NCBI GenBank assembly: GCA_016699735.1 | Contig: CP065008.1 | Coordinates: forward strand, 1,116,001-1,180,000 | Reading direction: 5' to 3' | Source: Alphaproteobacteria bacterium | GTDB taxonomy: Bacteria; Pseudomonadota; Alphaproteobacteria; Micavibrionales; Micavibrionaceae | Length of the DNA: 64,000 nucleotides | The notes under the pieces: generated by a model | What the model was told of the DNA's origin: nothing | The model's input: the letters and a program-made list of their open reading frames with translations, nothing else | Database searches by the model: none | Translations under genes and position numbers: made by a program | Part shown: piece after piece, positions 8,408 to 18,282 of the stretch | How the letters are laid out: each line of letters starts with the position of its first letter | How positions within the stretch are numbered: position 1 is the stretch's first letter

Positions 8408-9418
8408 TTAGCTGAGTTCCAGCATCCGCAGGACGGATGTCTTGGCCCGCGCCGAAATTTCGGGATCGACGATCACTTCCGGTTGCTCGGTCTGCAGCGC
8501 CTTGAGGATTTTCGGCAGGGTAATCCGCTTCATATGCGGGCACATCTGGCAGGTGCCGATCATCTCGACGTTCGGATTCGCGGCGGCGATATTATCGCTC
8601 ATCGAACATTCGGTCATCAGCATCGCCCGTTTCGGCTGCTTCTCCTTGATGAAGACATCCATCTGGGCGGTCGAGCCGGAATAATCGGATTCCGCGATAA
8701 CCTCCGGCGGGCATTCCGGATGCGCCAGCACGACGATGTTATCGTAACGGGAGCGCATATCCTTGATATCCTTGGGCGTAAACCGCTCATGCACCATGCA
8801 GGTGCCTTCCCAGTAAATGATTTTAACATCGGTGGCCGCCGCGACATTCTGCGCCAGATATTTATCCGGCGTCATGATGACGGTATCATGCCCCATTTTG
8901 CCCAAAGCATTGACGATCTTCAAAGCGTTGGAGGAGGTGCAGCACACATCCGACTCCGCCTTCACATCGGCGGAGGTATTGACGTAGGTCACGACGGGAA
9001 TCCCCGGATATTTTTCTTTGAGTGCGCGAACGTCCGCGCCCGTGATCGATTCCGACAGCGAACATCCGGCCAGCTTGTCGGGAATGACGACCTTTTTCTC
9101 GGGGCAGAGAATCTTCGACGTTTCCGCCATGAAATGCACGCCGCACTGGATAATCAGGTCGGCGCTGGTCTTCGCCGCCTCCTGCGCCAGCTTAAGCGAG
9201 TCGCCGACGATATCGCCGACGCCGAAGAAAATATCCGGCGTCATGTAGTTATGCGCCAGAATAACAGCGTTCTTTTCTTTTTTCAGGCGGTTGATTTCGT
9301 AGACGTAAGGAGCCAGCGACTTCCAATGGTCCATCGCGTAATGGCGGGACAGCGTCTGGTAAACTGTTTCCGTTGCCGCTGCGACCTCTGGCGTATAATC
9401 CAAGCGCTGCGTTTCCAT
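8408..9418 (-). CDS. nadA: Quinolinate synthase
   Basis: NadA condenses iminoaspartate with dihydroxyacetone phosphate to quinolinate using a 4Fe-4S cluster. The three conserved cysteine regions are present: IIQCGVHFMAETSK, CCTSSNALK and GTCQMCPHMKRITL. AHNYMTPDIFFGVGDIVGDS at the N-terminus and AHPECPPEVI in the third repeat also fit. The length is 336 aa. Its start at 9418 is divergent from rarA. It pairs with nadC downstream. The aspartate-oxidising partner must be encoded elsewhere. Confidence 0.95.
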   Translation of the reverse strand: METQRLDYTPEVAAATETVYQTLSRHYAMDHWKSLAPYVYEINRLKKEKNAVILAHNYMTPDIFFGVGDIVGDSLKLAQEAAKTSADLIIQCGVHFMAETSKILCPEKKVVIPDKLAGCSLSESITGADVRALKEKYPGIPVVTYVNTSADVKAESDVCCTSSNALKIVNALGKMGHDTVIMTPDKYLAQNVAAATDVKIIYWEGTCMVHERFTPKDIKDMRSRYDNIVVLAHPECPPEVIAESDYSGSTAQMDVFIKEKQPKRAMLMTECSMSDNIAAANPNVEMIGTCQMCPHMKRITLPKILKALQTEQPEVIVDPEISARAKTSVLRMLELS

Positions 9419-9485
9419 GGTTTTAACCTTAACAGGACAGCAATATTGGCGCTATATTCCACATTCAGACATGAAGGTCAAGGAA

Positions 9486-10828
<1,343 letters not shown>

Positions 10829-10832
<4 letters not shown>

Positions 10833-10972
10833 CCCGCAAGAAACCCTCAAGGAGAAAACGCAGCGCCGTCGCCAAAGACCTCTACACGCCGAAATACAAG
10901 CAGCGCGTCGTTGAACTGAAAACGCGATATCGCCGGAAAAAGAAGAAATCAGACCCAGGTGACGAGGACTAA
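10829..10972 (+). CDS. Small basic protein, ArfA-like ribosome rescue factor candidate
   Basis: A 47-residue, strongly basic protein starts at ATG 10829 inside the rarA stop (ATGA overlap). The core VAKDLYTPKYKQRVV followed by KTRYRRKKKK resembles the pattern of ArfA-type alternative ribosome-rescue factors (xAxxLxxPxFxxRVVxxKxxYxRK). ArfA recruits release factor 2 to ribosomes stalled without a stop codon. This is pattern recognition only. The coupled start and composition argue for a real gene. The acidic end SDPGDED is unusual for the family. Its last four bases overlap the convergent transporter gene. Confidence 0.55.
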
Positions 10973-11841
10973 TTTTTCCCCTTCCCCTCCGTCATCACCA
11001 GCGCGATCCCGCTCCCCACAATAATCCCCGCGCCGAGCAGCATATGCGCCTCCGGCACGTCCCCGAACCACAGCGCCCCGAAAATCAGCGCCCAGATCAT
11101 CTGCAGATAGTTGAACGGCGAGATGACCGCATAGGGCGCAATCCGAAACGCGCTGGCGATGCAGCTCAGCCCCGTCGTCACCATGATCCCCGCCAGAATG
11201 AACAAAGGAAGATCGGCCAGTGCCGGCCCGTCGCCGCCCCAAAGCGCCAGCGGCAGGTAGACCAGCGTCGAAAACCCGCTGGGATAGAACGAGAGCGAAA
11301 GAACCGTCTCCTCCGGCCCCAGCTTGCGCGCCAATAGCCCGAGCAAGGCGACAAAGAAACTCGCGCCGAAGGCGGCCAGAATCCAGAGATTATACCCCCC
11401 CGTTCCCGGCGGAAACGCCACAAGGATGCCCGAAAACCCCATTCCGATAATCAGCCAGCTTTTAAGATTAACCTTCTCCCCGTGGACCGGAATGGCCAGA
11501 AGCGTGACGATAAAGGGCGTCAGGAACAAAACCGTATAGGCGGTCGCCAGCGGCAGGTGCGCGAACGCATTCACCACCAGAAAGGCGATAAAGACATTGG
11601 CGATCCCGCGCCCGGTATGGAATTTAAGTTTCGGGGTCTTGATCGTCCGCCCGATCCCGCCCAGCAGGGGCGAGAGAGCCAGCCCGCACAGCACCGAAAA
11701 CAGGCTGGTATAGGCGATGACCGTGCTCACGGAATAACTCTGCGCCAGCCATTTACAGGACGCATCGGACACCGAAAAGGCGCTGAACCCGCAGATGGCC
11801 AGAAAAATCCCCTTTTGTGTGGTGCTTAAACCGCTTAACAT
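10969..11841 (-). CDS. EamA/DMT superfamily transporter
   Basis: The 290-aa protein has about ten hydrophobic helices arranged as two EamA repeats, the layout of drug/metabolite transporters of the inner membrane. Repeat 1 begins with GIFLAICGFSAFSVSDASCK and ends near ALAIPVHGEK; repeat 2 begins around LWILAAFGASFFVALLGLLA and ends with GAGIIVGSGIALV. The substrate cannot be read from the sequence. It is convergent with the ArfA-like gene and divergent from crcB. Confidence 0.9.
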   Translation of the reverse strand: MLSGLSTTQKGIFLAICGFSAFSVSDASCKWLAQSYSVSTVIAYTSLFSVLCGLALSPLLGGIGRTIKTPKLKFHTGRGIANVFIAFLVVNAFAHLPLATAYTVLFLTPFIVTLLAIPVHGEKVNLKSWLIIGMGFSGILVAFPPGTGGYNLWILAAFGASFFVALLGLLARKLGPEETVLSLSFYPSGFSTLVYLPLALWGGDGPALADLPLFILAGIMVTTGLSCIASAFRIAPYAVISPFNYLQMIWALIFGALWFGDVPEAHMLLGAGIIVGSGIALVMTEGKGKN

Positions 11842-11887
11842 GATGGCGCTGATCGTCTATAAGGCGCAGGCAGTCTATGAGGTTTAT

Positions 11888-12271
11888 ATGTTCAGCACAA
11901 TAGTCGCGGTCGCAACCGGAGGAGCCATCGGCTCCATCGCCCGCTACGGCGTCAATATCGGCGCAGGCCATTTTCTCGGCCCGCAATATCCGTGGGGGAC
12001 AATCATCGTGAACATCGTCGGCTCCTTCCTCATGGGCCTCCTGATTGTCAAATTCTCGCAGATGGACGGGGTTTCGAATAATCTGCGCTCCTTCTTCACC
12101 ACCGGCGTCCTCGGCGGATTCACGACGTTTTCGGCCTTCTCTCTGGATGCCGCCACCATCTTCGAGCGCGGCGAAACAATCGGCGCGTTAAGTTACGTTC
12201 TGGCCAGCGTGATCCTCTCCATTCTGGCCTTGTTCGCCGGACTTTGGCTGATGCGGGGTCTGGCCACATGA
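11888..12271 (+). CDS. crcB: CrcB/Fluc fluoride channel
   Basis: CrcB exports fluoride as a dual-topology dimer. The 127-aa protein shows GGAIGSIARYGVN, PWGTIIVNIVGSFLMGLL with the conserved pore Asn, and TTGVLGGFTTFSAFS with the Phe/Thr pore residues. Four membrane helices fit. The longer open frame to 11795 overlaps the divergent transporter, so the ATG at 11888 (MFSTIVA) was chosen. I looked for a fluoride riboswitch before the gene and did not see one. The stop overlaps the next start as ATGA. Confidence 0.93.
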   Translation: MFSTIVAVATGGAIGSIARYGVNIGAGHFLGPQYPWGTIIVNIVGSFLMGLLIVKFSQMDGVSNNLRSFFTTGVLGGFTTFSAFSLDAATIFERGETIGALSYVLASVILSILALFAGLWLMRGLAT

Positions 12272-13293
12272 GAAACGTCAAGCATTTCAAGGTGACCGCC
12301 GACGATAACGGCCAGCGCCTCGACCGCTGGATCAAGGCCAGAGTACCCGAACTTTCCTACGGCCTCGCCCAGAAACTGATGCGGAAGGGCCAGATACGCG
12401 TGGATTCCAAACGCGCCAAGCCCGATATGCGCCTGGAGGAGGGGCAGGACATCCGCATCCCCATGCCCGACGCCAAGGAAATCGCAGCCAAGAAGCATCA
12501 GGAGCATAAGCGCAAGCTCTCCCCCGCCGATATCGACTTCATCCGCTCCCTCGTGATTTATGACGACGGCGATGTGATCGCGCTGAACAAACCCTACGAT
12601 CTCGCCGTGCAGGGCGGAACCAAGACCCGCCGCCATGTTGATGGCTTGCTCCCCGGCCTCAAGAACGAACTGGGCGTGGTGCCGCGCCTCGTCCACAGGC
12701 TGGATAAGGACACCAGCGGAGTCCTGCTTCTTGCCCGCTCGGCCGAAGCCGCCCGCAGGCTGGGCGCCATGTTCAAAGGCCGGGAAGTCAAGAAAATCTA
12801 CTGGGCCTTGATCGCCCCCGTCCCCGAACACCACAGCGGGACCATCCGCGCCGGAATCCTCAAGGGCGAGGGCGGACGCAAGGAAAAGATGCTGGTCGAT
12901 GACGATAAGGGCAAATCCGCGGTCACCGAGTACGCCATTCTGGAAACCGCCGGAAAGGATGCCGCCTTCGCTGCCTTCTGGCCGCGCACGGGCCGTACGC
13001 ATCAAATTCGCGTCCACGCGCAGCTCATCGGCTGCCCGATTATCGGGGACAGAAAATACAAGAAAGAACGCCCGGAGCAGGAATTCGAGCATATCCCGGC
13101 AGAGGCCGATCTCGACCGCCTGGATATGTCCAGGCGCCTGCACCTCCACGCCCGCCGGGTGATCCTGCCCCACCCCCTGAAAAAGGGCCGGCTGGATATT
13201 TCCGCCCCCCTGCCGCCCGAACTGCTCAAAAGCTGGCGTGTGCTGGGGTTTGAAACCAACAGCAAAACCGACCCCTTCGGGCATATGGACTGA
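12268..13293 (+). CDS. rluC: RluA-family 23S rRNA pseudouridine synthase
   Basis: The protein (341 aa) has an N-terminal S4 RNA-binding domain (NGQRLDRWIKARVPELSYGL, then MRKGQIRVD). The catalytic RluA domain follows, with the motif VHRLDKDTSGVLLLA containing the nucleophilic Asp, and PRTGRTHQIRVH. It modifies uridines in large-subunit rRNA. Assignment to RluC and not RluD rests on general resemblance. The start at 12268 is coupled to crcB. Confidence 0.88.
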   Translation: MRNVKHFKVTADDNGQRLDRWIKARVPELSYGLAQKLMRKGQIRVDSKRAKPDMRLEEGQDIRIPMPDAKEIAAKKHQEHKRKLSPADIDFIRSLVIYDDGDVIALNKPYDLAVQGGTKTRRHVDGLLPGLKNELGVVPRLVHRLDKDTSGVLLLARSAEAARRLGAMFKGREVKKIYWALIAPVPEHHSGTIRAGILKGEGGRKEKMLVDDDKGKSAVTEYAILETAGKDAAFAAFWPRTGRTHQIRVHAQLIGCPIIGDRKYKKERPEQEFEHIPAEADLDRLDMSRRLHLHARRVILPHPLKKGRLDISAPLPPELLKSWRVLGFETNSKTDPFGHMD

Positions 13294-13346
13294 TCGCCCG
13301 TTCTGTGCCTTATTAGAGGAAATTGACTGGAGCAAAAGAGACGGGA

Positions 13347-14516
13347 ATGACGACTGTAAGCGATCCGAAACTGCCTGGCAACGAAAGAGGCTACCTGACA
13401 GGGTTCCTTAAGTTTCTGTTTTTTATCATCGCCCTTGTCGCCGTTATGCTTACTGTCCTCTTCAACATGGGTGGGAGTTCGGATGTCCTAAAATCAAGCT
13501 TGGAGAAGTTTATCAGCGACACTTTCGGGGGCCGTCCGACTTTTATTGGAAGATTGCACAGGATCAGCTTTTTCCCGGTTGTTGGTGTGGACTTCGAAGA
13601 ATTGCAGGTCCGGGAAACGCAAAGCACGCAGGAATTGTCATTATCCGCAAAAAAGTTCAAAGCCTTTGTAACGTTCTGGGGGATGATCGTAAAAAAAACT
13701 GAAATTACAGCCTTGTATATGGAAGATTTACGATTAAGGGGTGGATTTGTTGGTAAGCGTGATTTGACCATTGAGAAGATTTTTATTGATCACAACAAAG
13801 GCACAAAAAAGGCGGAGATCAACTCCAAGGGATCATTAGATAGCTTGCAATGGAGTCTGTCTTTAGGGATGGAGGTCTCTGGTTCTGTGGGAGGGTACAG
13901 GTACTCTTTTGGAAAAGACAGGCCGATCATTTTTACTATGGATAAAATGCATCTTTCCGCGACGATAACTGAGCAGATTGATGATTACATCAGTCTCGAG
14001 TCTTTATCGATGGGAGAGGACGAAGCGAATATGTCCGGCAACCTGTCAGTATCTCTTCTCGAAGGACAGCAAGTAAAGATCAATGGAAGATTGGTTACCC
14101 AGGACCAAAAAAACATTATGAAGCCGGATGTAATTATAGATTACTCCGTAAAGCCTATAAAAGTATCTGGGGAGATAGCCTTTTCTCAAATTGATACAGA
14201 CAGCTTGAAAGGAAAGAACGGACCTTTCGCGCTTATCGACAAAGTTCATGAACTTGTCATTTTTCAGCCGGAAGTATCCGAGAGTGGCTCTACAGATCAG
14301 AAGACCGAAAATAAAGTTACCAACGAACAAGTTTATGTTTGTAACTACAGTTTCGATTTGAAAATAACGACTGAAGCTCAAAATAAAGAAAGTACAAACG
14401 AACAGGATCCGATAACTTATCAGGCGCAAAACAAGGGCCATCAGTTGAAAATAATTCCGGCTAAAGGAAACATACAACCTTACGAGGGACCGTGTGAGTC
14501 TCACCCGTTTTTCTAG
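13347..14516 (+). CDS. AsmA-like membrane-anchored protein
   Basis: One N-terminal membrane helix (LTGFLKFLFFIIALVAVMLTVLF, about residues 15-37) is followed by a region that reads like an AsmA-type repeat-beta-groove start: LEKFISDTFGGRPTFIGRL, then FFPVVGVDFEELQV. AsmA-like proteins span or line the periplasm and handle lipids in outer-membrane homeostasis. The rest is beta-rich without clear motifs and ends in CESHPFF. The 389-aa length is short for the family. The coding sequence is visibly AT-richer than rluC just upstream. The ATG at 13347 is preferred to a TTG at 13323. Confidence 0.55.
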   Translation: MTTVSDPKLPGNERGYLTGFLKFLFFIIALVAVMLTVLFNMGGSSDVLKSSLEKFISDTFGGRPTFIGRLHRISFFPVVGVDFEELQVRETQSTQELSLSAKKFKAFVTFWGMIVKKTEITALYMEDLRLRGGFVGKRDLTIEKIFIDHNKGTKKAEINSKGSLDSLQWSLSLGMEVSGSVGGYRYSFGKDRPIIFTMDKMHLSATITEQIDDYISLESLSMGEDEANMSGNLSVSLLEGQQVKINGRLVTQDQKNIMKPDVIIDYSVKPIKVSGEIAFSQIDTDSLKGKNGPFALIDKVHELVIFQPEVSESGSTDQKTENKVTNEQVYVCNYSFDLKITTEAQNKESTNEQDPITYQAQNKGHQLKIIPAKGNIQPYEGPCESHPFF

Positions 14517-14541
14517 TCCATAAAGTGTTTCAGGTAAGAGA

Positions 14542-15252
14542 GTGCAGCAGCTTTTTCAGGAAGTCATTACCACTAAAACGGACGAAGGCAATGTTTTCTT
14601 TGCTAATGGAAAGCCCCTGAGGACAAAAAAAGGAAAAATTCTTCGCGCTCCCAATGAGGAGATTGCCGCGGAAATCGTAAGTGAATGGAAGTCTCAAAAA
14701 GTGAAAGTGGCGATCGAGACGATGCCCTTCACCCACATTCTGAATACAAAAATTGACAGGGTTGCCTCTGGCCGCAACGCTGTAATTGCGGGATTGCTGA
14801 AGTACATTGATACGGATTTGATTTGTTATTACGCGCCCGGCCCCCAGGAATTAGTGATGCTGCAGAGACAAAGGTGGGACCCGTTCAGGCTATGGTTCTC
14901 ACAACATTTCGCGTGTGAATTAAAGACCACCGATAGTCTTCAGGCTCAACTTCAGCCCGAAAAAGCAAAACAGGCGGTTTTCGAGAAAATGGGCAAAATG
15001 AACGACGATATTCTGACATTGTTGTTATGGGTGGCATCTTTGGGCGGATCGTTGGTAATGGCTTTGGCGTTTGTTCAGCAAGCCTTCGGCACTGAGCAGA
15101 TATTGCACTCAAGATTTGTTGATGAAGACTACAGGACCAGCTTACTCAATGCCGCAGGCATTCAGGAGGAGCATCAGGAATTCATTTTGACTAAAGGCAG
15201 GGTAAGAAAAGATCTGGAGGCTTCATCAAAATATCTCCTGAGTATTCTTTAA
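14542..15252 (+). CDS. ATP12 family F1-ATPase assembly chaperone
   Basis: ATP12 proteins bind the F1 alpha subunit during ATP synthase assembly in mitochondria and alphaproteobacteria. The family patterns are present in order: GKPLRTKKGKIL, IAAEIVSEWKSQ, the highly typical ETMPFTHILNTKIDRV, YIDTDLICYYAPGPQEL and QRWDPFRLWF. Length 236 aa is normal. The start is GTG at 14542, with a GGTAAGAG stretch before it. It lies 25 bases after the AsmA-like gene in the same direction, so the two may be co-transcribed. Its end overlaps the convergent gene by four bases. Confidence 0.88.
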   Translation: MQQLFQEVITTKTDEGNVFFANGKPLRTKKGKILRAPNEEIAAEIVSEWKSQKVKVAIETMPFTHILNTKIDRVASGRNAVIAGLLKYIDTDLICYYAPGPQELVMLQRQRWDPFRLWFSQHFACELKTTDSLQAQLQPEKAKQAVFEKMGKMNDDILTLLLWVASLGGSLVMALAFVQQAFGTEQILHSRFVDEDYRTSLLNAAGIQEEHQEFILTKGRVRKDLEASSKYLLSIL

Positions 15253-17702
15253 CTCCCATAAGAACTTTTTGCCTGTTTGAAAATGACGAAGCAGAAAATA
15301 AGCATTAGATAGCACAAGCTTCCTATCATCAGAGTCTTGTCGATTCCTATCGCTATATTAAGGGCAATCCCGATTGTGCTTCCAAAAATTCCCGCTGCGC
15401 CGTTAATGCCCCAGAGCCAGGCCGTAGAGCGCCGATCAAAACGCTCAGCGATCATCAAGCCGGTGGGGAACCCAAAGCCCATAAGCATACCCGCAGGAAA
15501 AATCATGGCGACACTCACAAGAATCCGCTCCAATAGCTCCGATTCAGCATAATGGTTAAAAATTGAGGGCAGGAGAAAGGCAACGCAAATACAATAGCCC
15601 GATGTAAGAACAGCCCAGATAAACTGTGAAGTAAAATTTGAAAGCGGAATTTTATCGGAAATCAGACTTCCTATTCCTGCAGACAGAATGAGGCTGAACA
15701 AGACGATGCTGAGGCCGTAGATGGGATGCCCAAGGAACACGCCCAGCGCCTGAAGGAACGAGATCTCGATAAGCATGAAGCCTAGGCCGATCAGGAAAAA
15801 ATAAAGTGTACTGCCCTTGAAGAAAGATGACCTTTTGTCATCGAGAGTCTTGAGCAGCGGAATAACGATGACAAGGAGAGCCATAACAAAAGAGAAAACC
15901 ACGATAATATAAAGATTAAGCAGCGCCTTGGCTTGCCCGTTCATAATAAGATCCTGTTCGGGCTTGGAGTAAATGACCTTCTTGATAATATCAATAGGCT
16001 TGCTTAGGCGGGCCTGACTGAAAAAGAAAGGCCGCATATCTGTAGACGGTGACACATCAAGAACCTGCTTCTCTGCAATTTTATAGAGTTCATCGGCAGA
16101 TTGAGCCTGCGCAACGGCACCAAGAGTTCCGCCTGGAAGGGGTTGATCAGGCAGCATAGAGAGTTCAAATCCCTTGTCTAAAGCGGTCTTCTTGAGAGCT
16201 TCAATCTGCTCCAGAGTAAAAGGGCTTTTTGAAACGAGGAGAGTGGAAATAAGATGAGAATGGATGATCGCCATATGTTTACGGACATCCTTAACTCCGA
16301 GATTAAAAAGGGCGTTCATTGCCACAGAAACGGTGCGGGTGAATTCCGACTCGGTATCCTTGGCCCAGCGGCTGACGGTAAAGACGCCGTGATCACTTAA
16401 ATCATTAATGAAAACCTGCCATGCCTCCACCGTATAGAGACCGTTTTCAGAAAGCGCGAATGCTCCAGCCCCCGTGGAGGCCCAAGTATCGATGAGGCTC
16501 ATCTGGATAACGTCGAGCTTTTCTGTATTTTGTCTGAACCAGCTCCGCGCCTCATGAGTGAAAATGGAAACGCCGGGTAACTTATATAGATTAGAGTAGT
16601 CGCGGTAGGAGGGATGCTGGGTAAGAAGGTGGATTTGTATCGGGTTTACGTCCATGGCCCAGACTTTTTCTAGCCCGAAATATTTGGCGGATAGAAGATC
16701 ACGTCCGCCGCCGACACCGATGATCGCTGCCTTCTTCAACCCCGGCAGACTGTAAGCGATATTGGTAACGTCAAACTCAAGGTACTTGTGTTTGGAAAAG
16801 TCGCCGTCAAACTTGGTAATCGGGGTTGACGCGTCGCCGTCGATATAAAGCTCCTGATATGTTGCTTTATATTCCGTCGGAAGCAGAGGAGAGCGGCCCC
16901 AAAGAAAGGGTCTTTGGTTCTCGCGTTCTTTAGAAATGATCACGCGGGAAATAGGATTCCATTTCTCATAATTCATCATGGAACGGGTGACCGTGGCACT
17001 CTTGAAGAAGACCGTATAAAGAAACGGCTGAGGCAAAAGAATGTTGGCGCAGGCGATGCAGAAAAACAAAAGGGAGAAAGCCAGAGAAAGGTTCCTCAGG
17101 CGAAAGGTGCTGGTTCCCAAGCGAAAACTGTCGCCTTCAATATTTGGGGCTGCGAAACAAAGAGCAACGAGGAAAGACAGGCTCGTCAAAAAAAGAACGC
17201 CCGTGGGAGTATCGACAACCTCCATAACACCCAAAACGAAAAGACAGCCCAGGCCAGCCCCAAGAAGATCAACGCCGTAGACCTTGCCAATAGGATAGGG
17301 GGAGCGGGTCAAGCACGTCGTAATGACGATGCCGGCATGATAGTAAGCGGCGCTGATCATGACCGCCACAACTGGCAGGTTCATAAGCGTACGCGAGATT
17401 TTTTCCGAGACGATAGGAATATAAATCTGTGCTAAAAGCCCTATGACGATAAAGAACGCGAAAGCAATGGAGTGCCTTCGGGCGACGAGGGTGAAGTTAT
17501 CGCGGTAATATTGCTCATCACCCCTGTAAATCTTAAGGGCGCCGAGCGTGAGTCCGAACATGGCGATGCTGATGACGACGAAGGAAAGATGGTACCAGGC
17601 GACGACAGAAAAAATCCGCGACTGCATGATCTGAAGAGCCATGACCATGCCTGAAATCAGAAACACGCCGGCGTAGAACGAGAAGCTCTTGTTATTATTC
17701 AT
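15249..17702 (-). CDS. Membrane-embedded spermidine-synthase-like protein
   Basis: The 817-aa protein has about seven N-terminal membrane helices (residues 10-230), a cytosolic methyltransferase/aminopropyltransferase-like Rossmann domain (about 280-500), and about seven C-terminal helices (590-810). The soluble domain has KAAIIGVGGGRDLL (325-337), MDVNP (350-354), VIQMSLIDTWAS and SENGLYTVEAW, the spermidine-synthase-like layout. YIDGDASTP marks the entry to the domain. Such fused MFS/SpeE-like proteins are widespread but their products are mostly unknown. The usual DxDP-type polyamine pocket is not evident, so the substrate is open. The gene is AT-rich like its neighbours. Confidence 0.8.
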   Translation of the reverse strand: MNNNKSFSFYAGVFLISGMVMALQIMQSRIFSVVAWYHLSFVVISIAMFGLTLGALKIYRGDEQYYRDNFTLVARRHSIAFAFFIVIGLLAQIYIPIVSEKISRTLMNLPVVAVMISAAYYHAGIVITTCLTRSPYPIGKVYGVDLLGAGLGCLFVLGVMEVVDTPTGVLFLTSLSFLVALCFAAPNIEGDSFRLGTSTFRLRNLSLAFSLLFFCIACANILLPQPFLYTVFFKSATVTRSMMNYEKWNPISRVIISKERENQRPFLWGRSPLLPTEYKATYQELYIDGDASTPITKFDGDFSKHKYLEFDVTNIAYSLPGLKKAAIIGVGGGRDLLSAKYFGLEKVWAMDVNPIQIHLLTQHPSYRDYSNLYKLPGVSIFTHEARSWFRQNTEKLDVIQMSLIDTWASTGAGAFALSENGLYTVEAWQVFINDLSDHGVFTVSRWAKDTESEFTRTVSVAMNALFNLGVKDVRKHMAIIHSHLISTLLVSKSPFTLEQIEALKKTALDKGFELSMLPDQPLPGGTLGAVAQAQSADELYKIAEKQVLDVSPSTDMRPFFFSQARLSKPIDIIKKVIYSKPEQDLIMNGQAKALLNLYIIVVFSFVMALLVIVIPLLKTLDDKRSSFFKGSTLYFFLIGLGFMLIEISFLQALGVFLGHPIYGLSIVLFSLILSAGIGSLISDKIPLSNFTSQFIWAVLTSGYCICVAFLLPSIFNHYAESELLERILVSVAMIFPAGMLMGFGFPTGLMIAERFDRRSTAWLWGINGAAGIFGSTIGIALNIAIGIDKTLMIGSLCYLMLIFCFVIFKQAKSSYGS

Positions 17703-17751
17703 GGAAAATCGGACCCCGCCTAATAAAAATTATATGGATTCAACAAAACAC

Positions 17752-18246
17752 TCACTGAGGCGGTTGTCCTTTTAAGGCGTAAGCCAATCCCCGGAACATT
17801 CGAAACAAAAAATATAAGATTATCGGAGCAATGACAATAACCGAAGCGATTCTGAAGCCGGATTTGTTCGCGTCTGTAAATGAAGACATACAAGGGCTTA
17901 GCTCGCCAGAAGCCATGCAGGGATCAAGGGGGCTGATCTCCAGGGAACCGGCTTGGAAAGAAAAAAGCAGGAAGGTCAGGGAAAAAATTAAAGAAAAAAG
18001 CAGAACGACAAGGCCTTTCCAGAAGGAGCCGATGATGTAGGTCATATGGCACCGAGTCAGGCTGTTTTCCTGCTCCTCCAGTCGAATATAGTAAGCGGAA
18101 AGAACCAGGCAAACTAGCACGGCGGTGCTCAAGTGACTTGTCCAAGGATGAGGGGCTAGGACAGAGAAGGTGGCGGCACAAAGCGCGGAGTAAAGACCGA
18201 TAAGAAGAGGACTTTTTCCCGAGAAAGAAAAACTTAAACAATTCAT
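17752..18246 (-). CDS. Small integral membrane protein
   Basis: The 164-aa protein has four hydrophobic segments: about residues 13-30 (LLIGLYSALCAATFSVLA), 38-54, 76-98 (SFWKGLVVLLFSLIFSLTFLLF) and 135-150. The segment LTRCHMTYIIGSFWKGLVV recalls DUF4870-type membrane proteins, but the match is not strong. Four Cys residues lie in the soluble loop. The frame opens at 18270; the ATG at 18246 (MNCLSFS) was chosen because it follows a better spacing. It belongs to the AT-rich block and could be in one transcript with the 817-aa protein downstream. Confidence 0.55.
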   Translation of the reverse strand: MNCLSFSFSGKSPLLIGLYSALCAATFSVLAPHPWTSHLSTAVLVCLVLSAYYIRLEEQENSLTRCHMTYIIGSFWKGLVVLLFSLIFSLTFLLFSFQAGSLEISPLDPCMASGELSPCMSSFTDANKSGFRIASVIVIAPIILYFLFRMFRGLAYALKGQPPQ

Positions 18247-18282
18247 GGAAAACTCTGCCTTTTGCAGCATAATACACCCTTT

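Noticed and set aside
11842..11887. Possible fluoride riboswitch upstream of crcB.
   Set aside because: The 46-base spacer lacks the conserved riboswitch core and is shared with the divergent transporter start.
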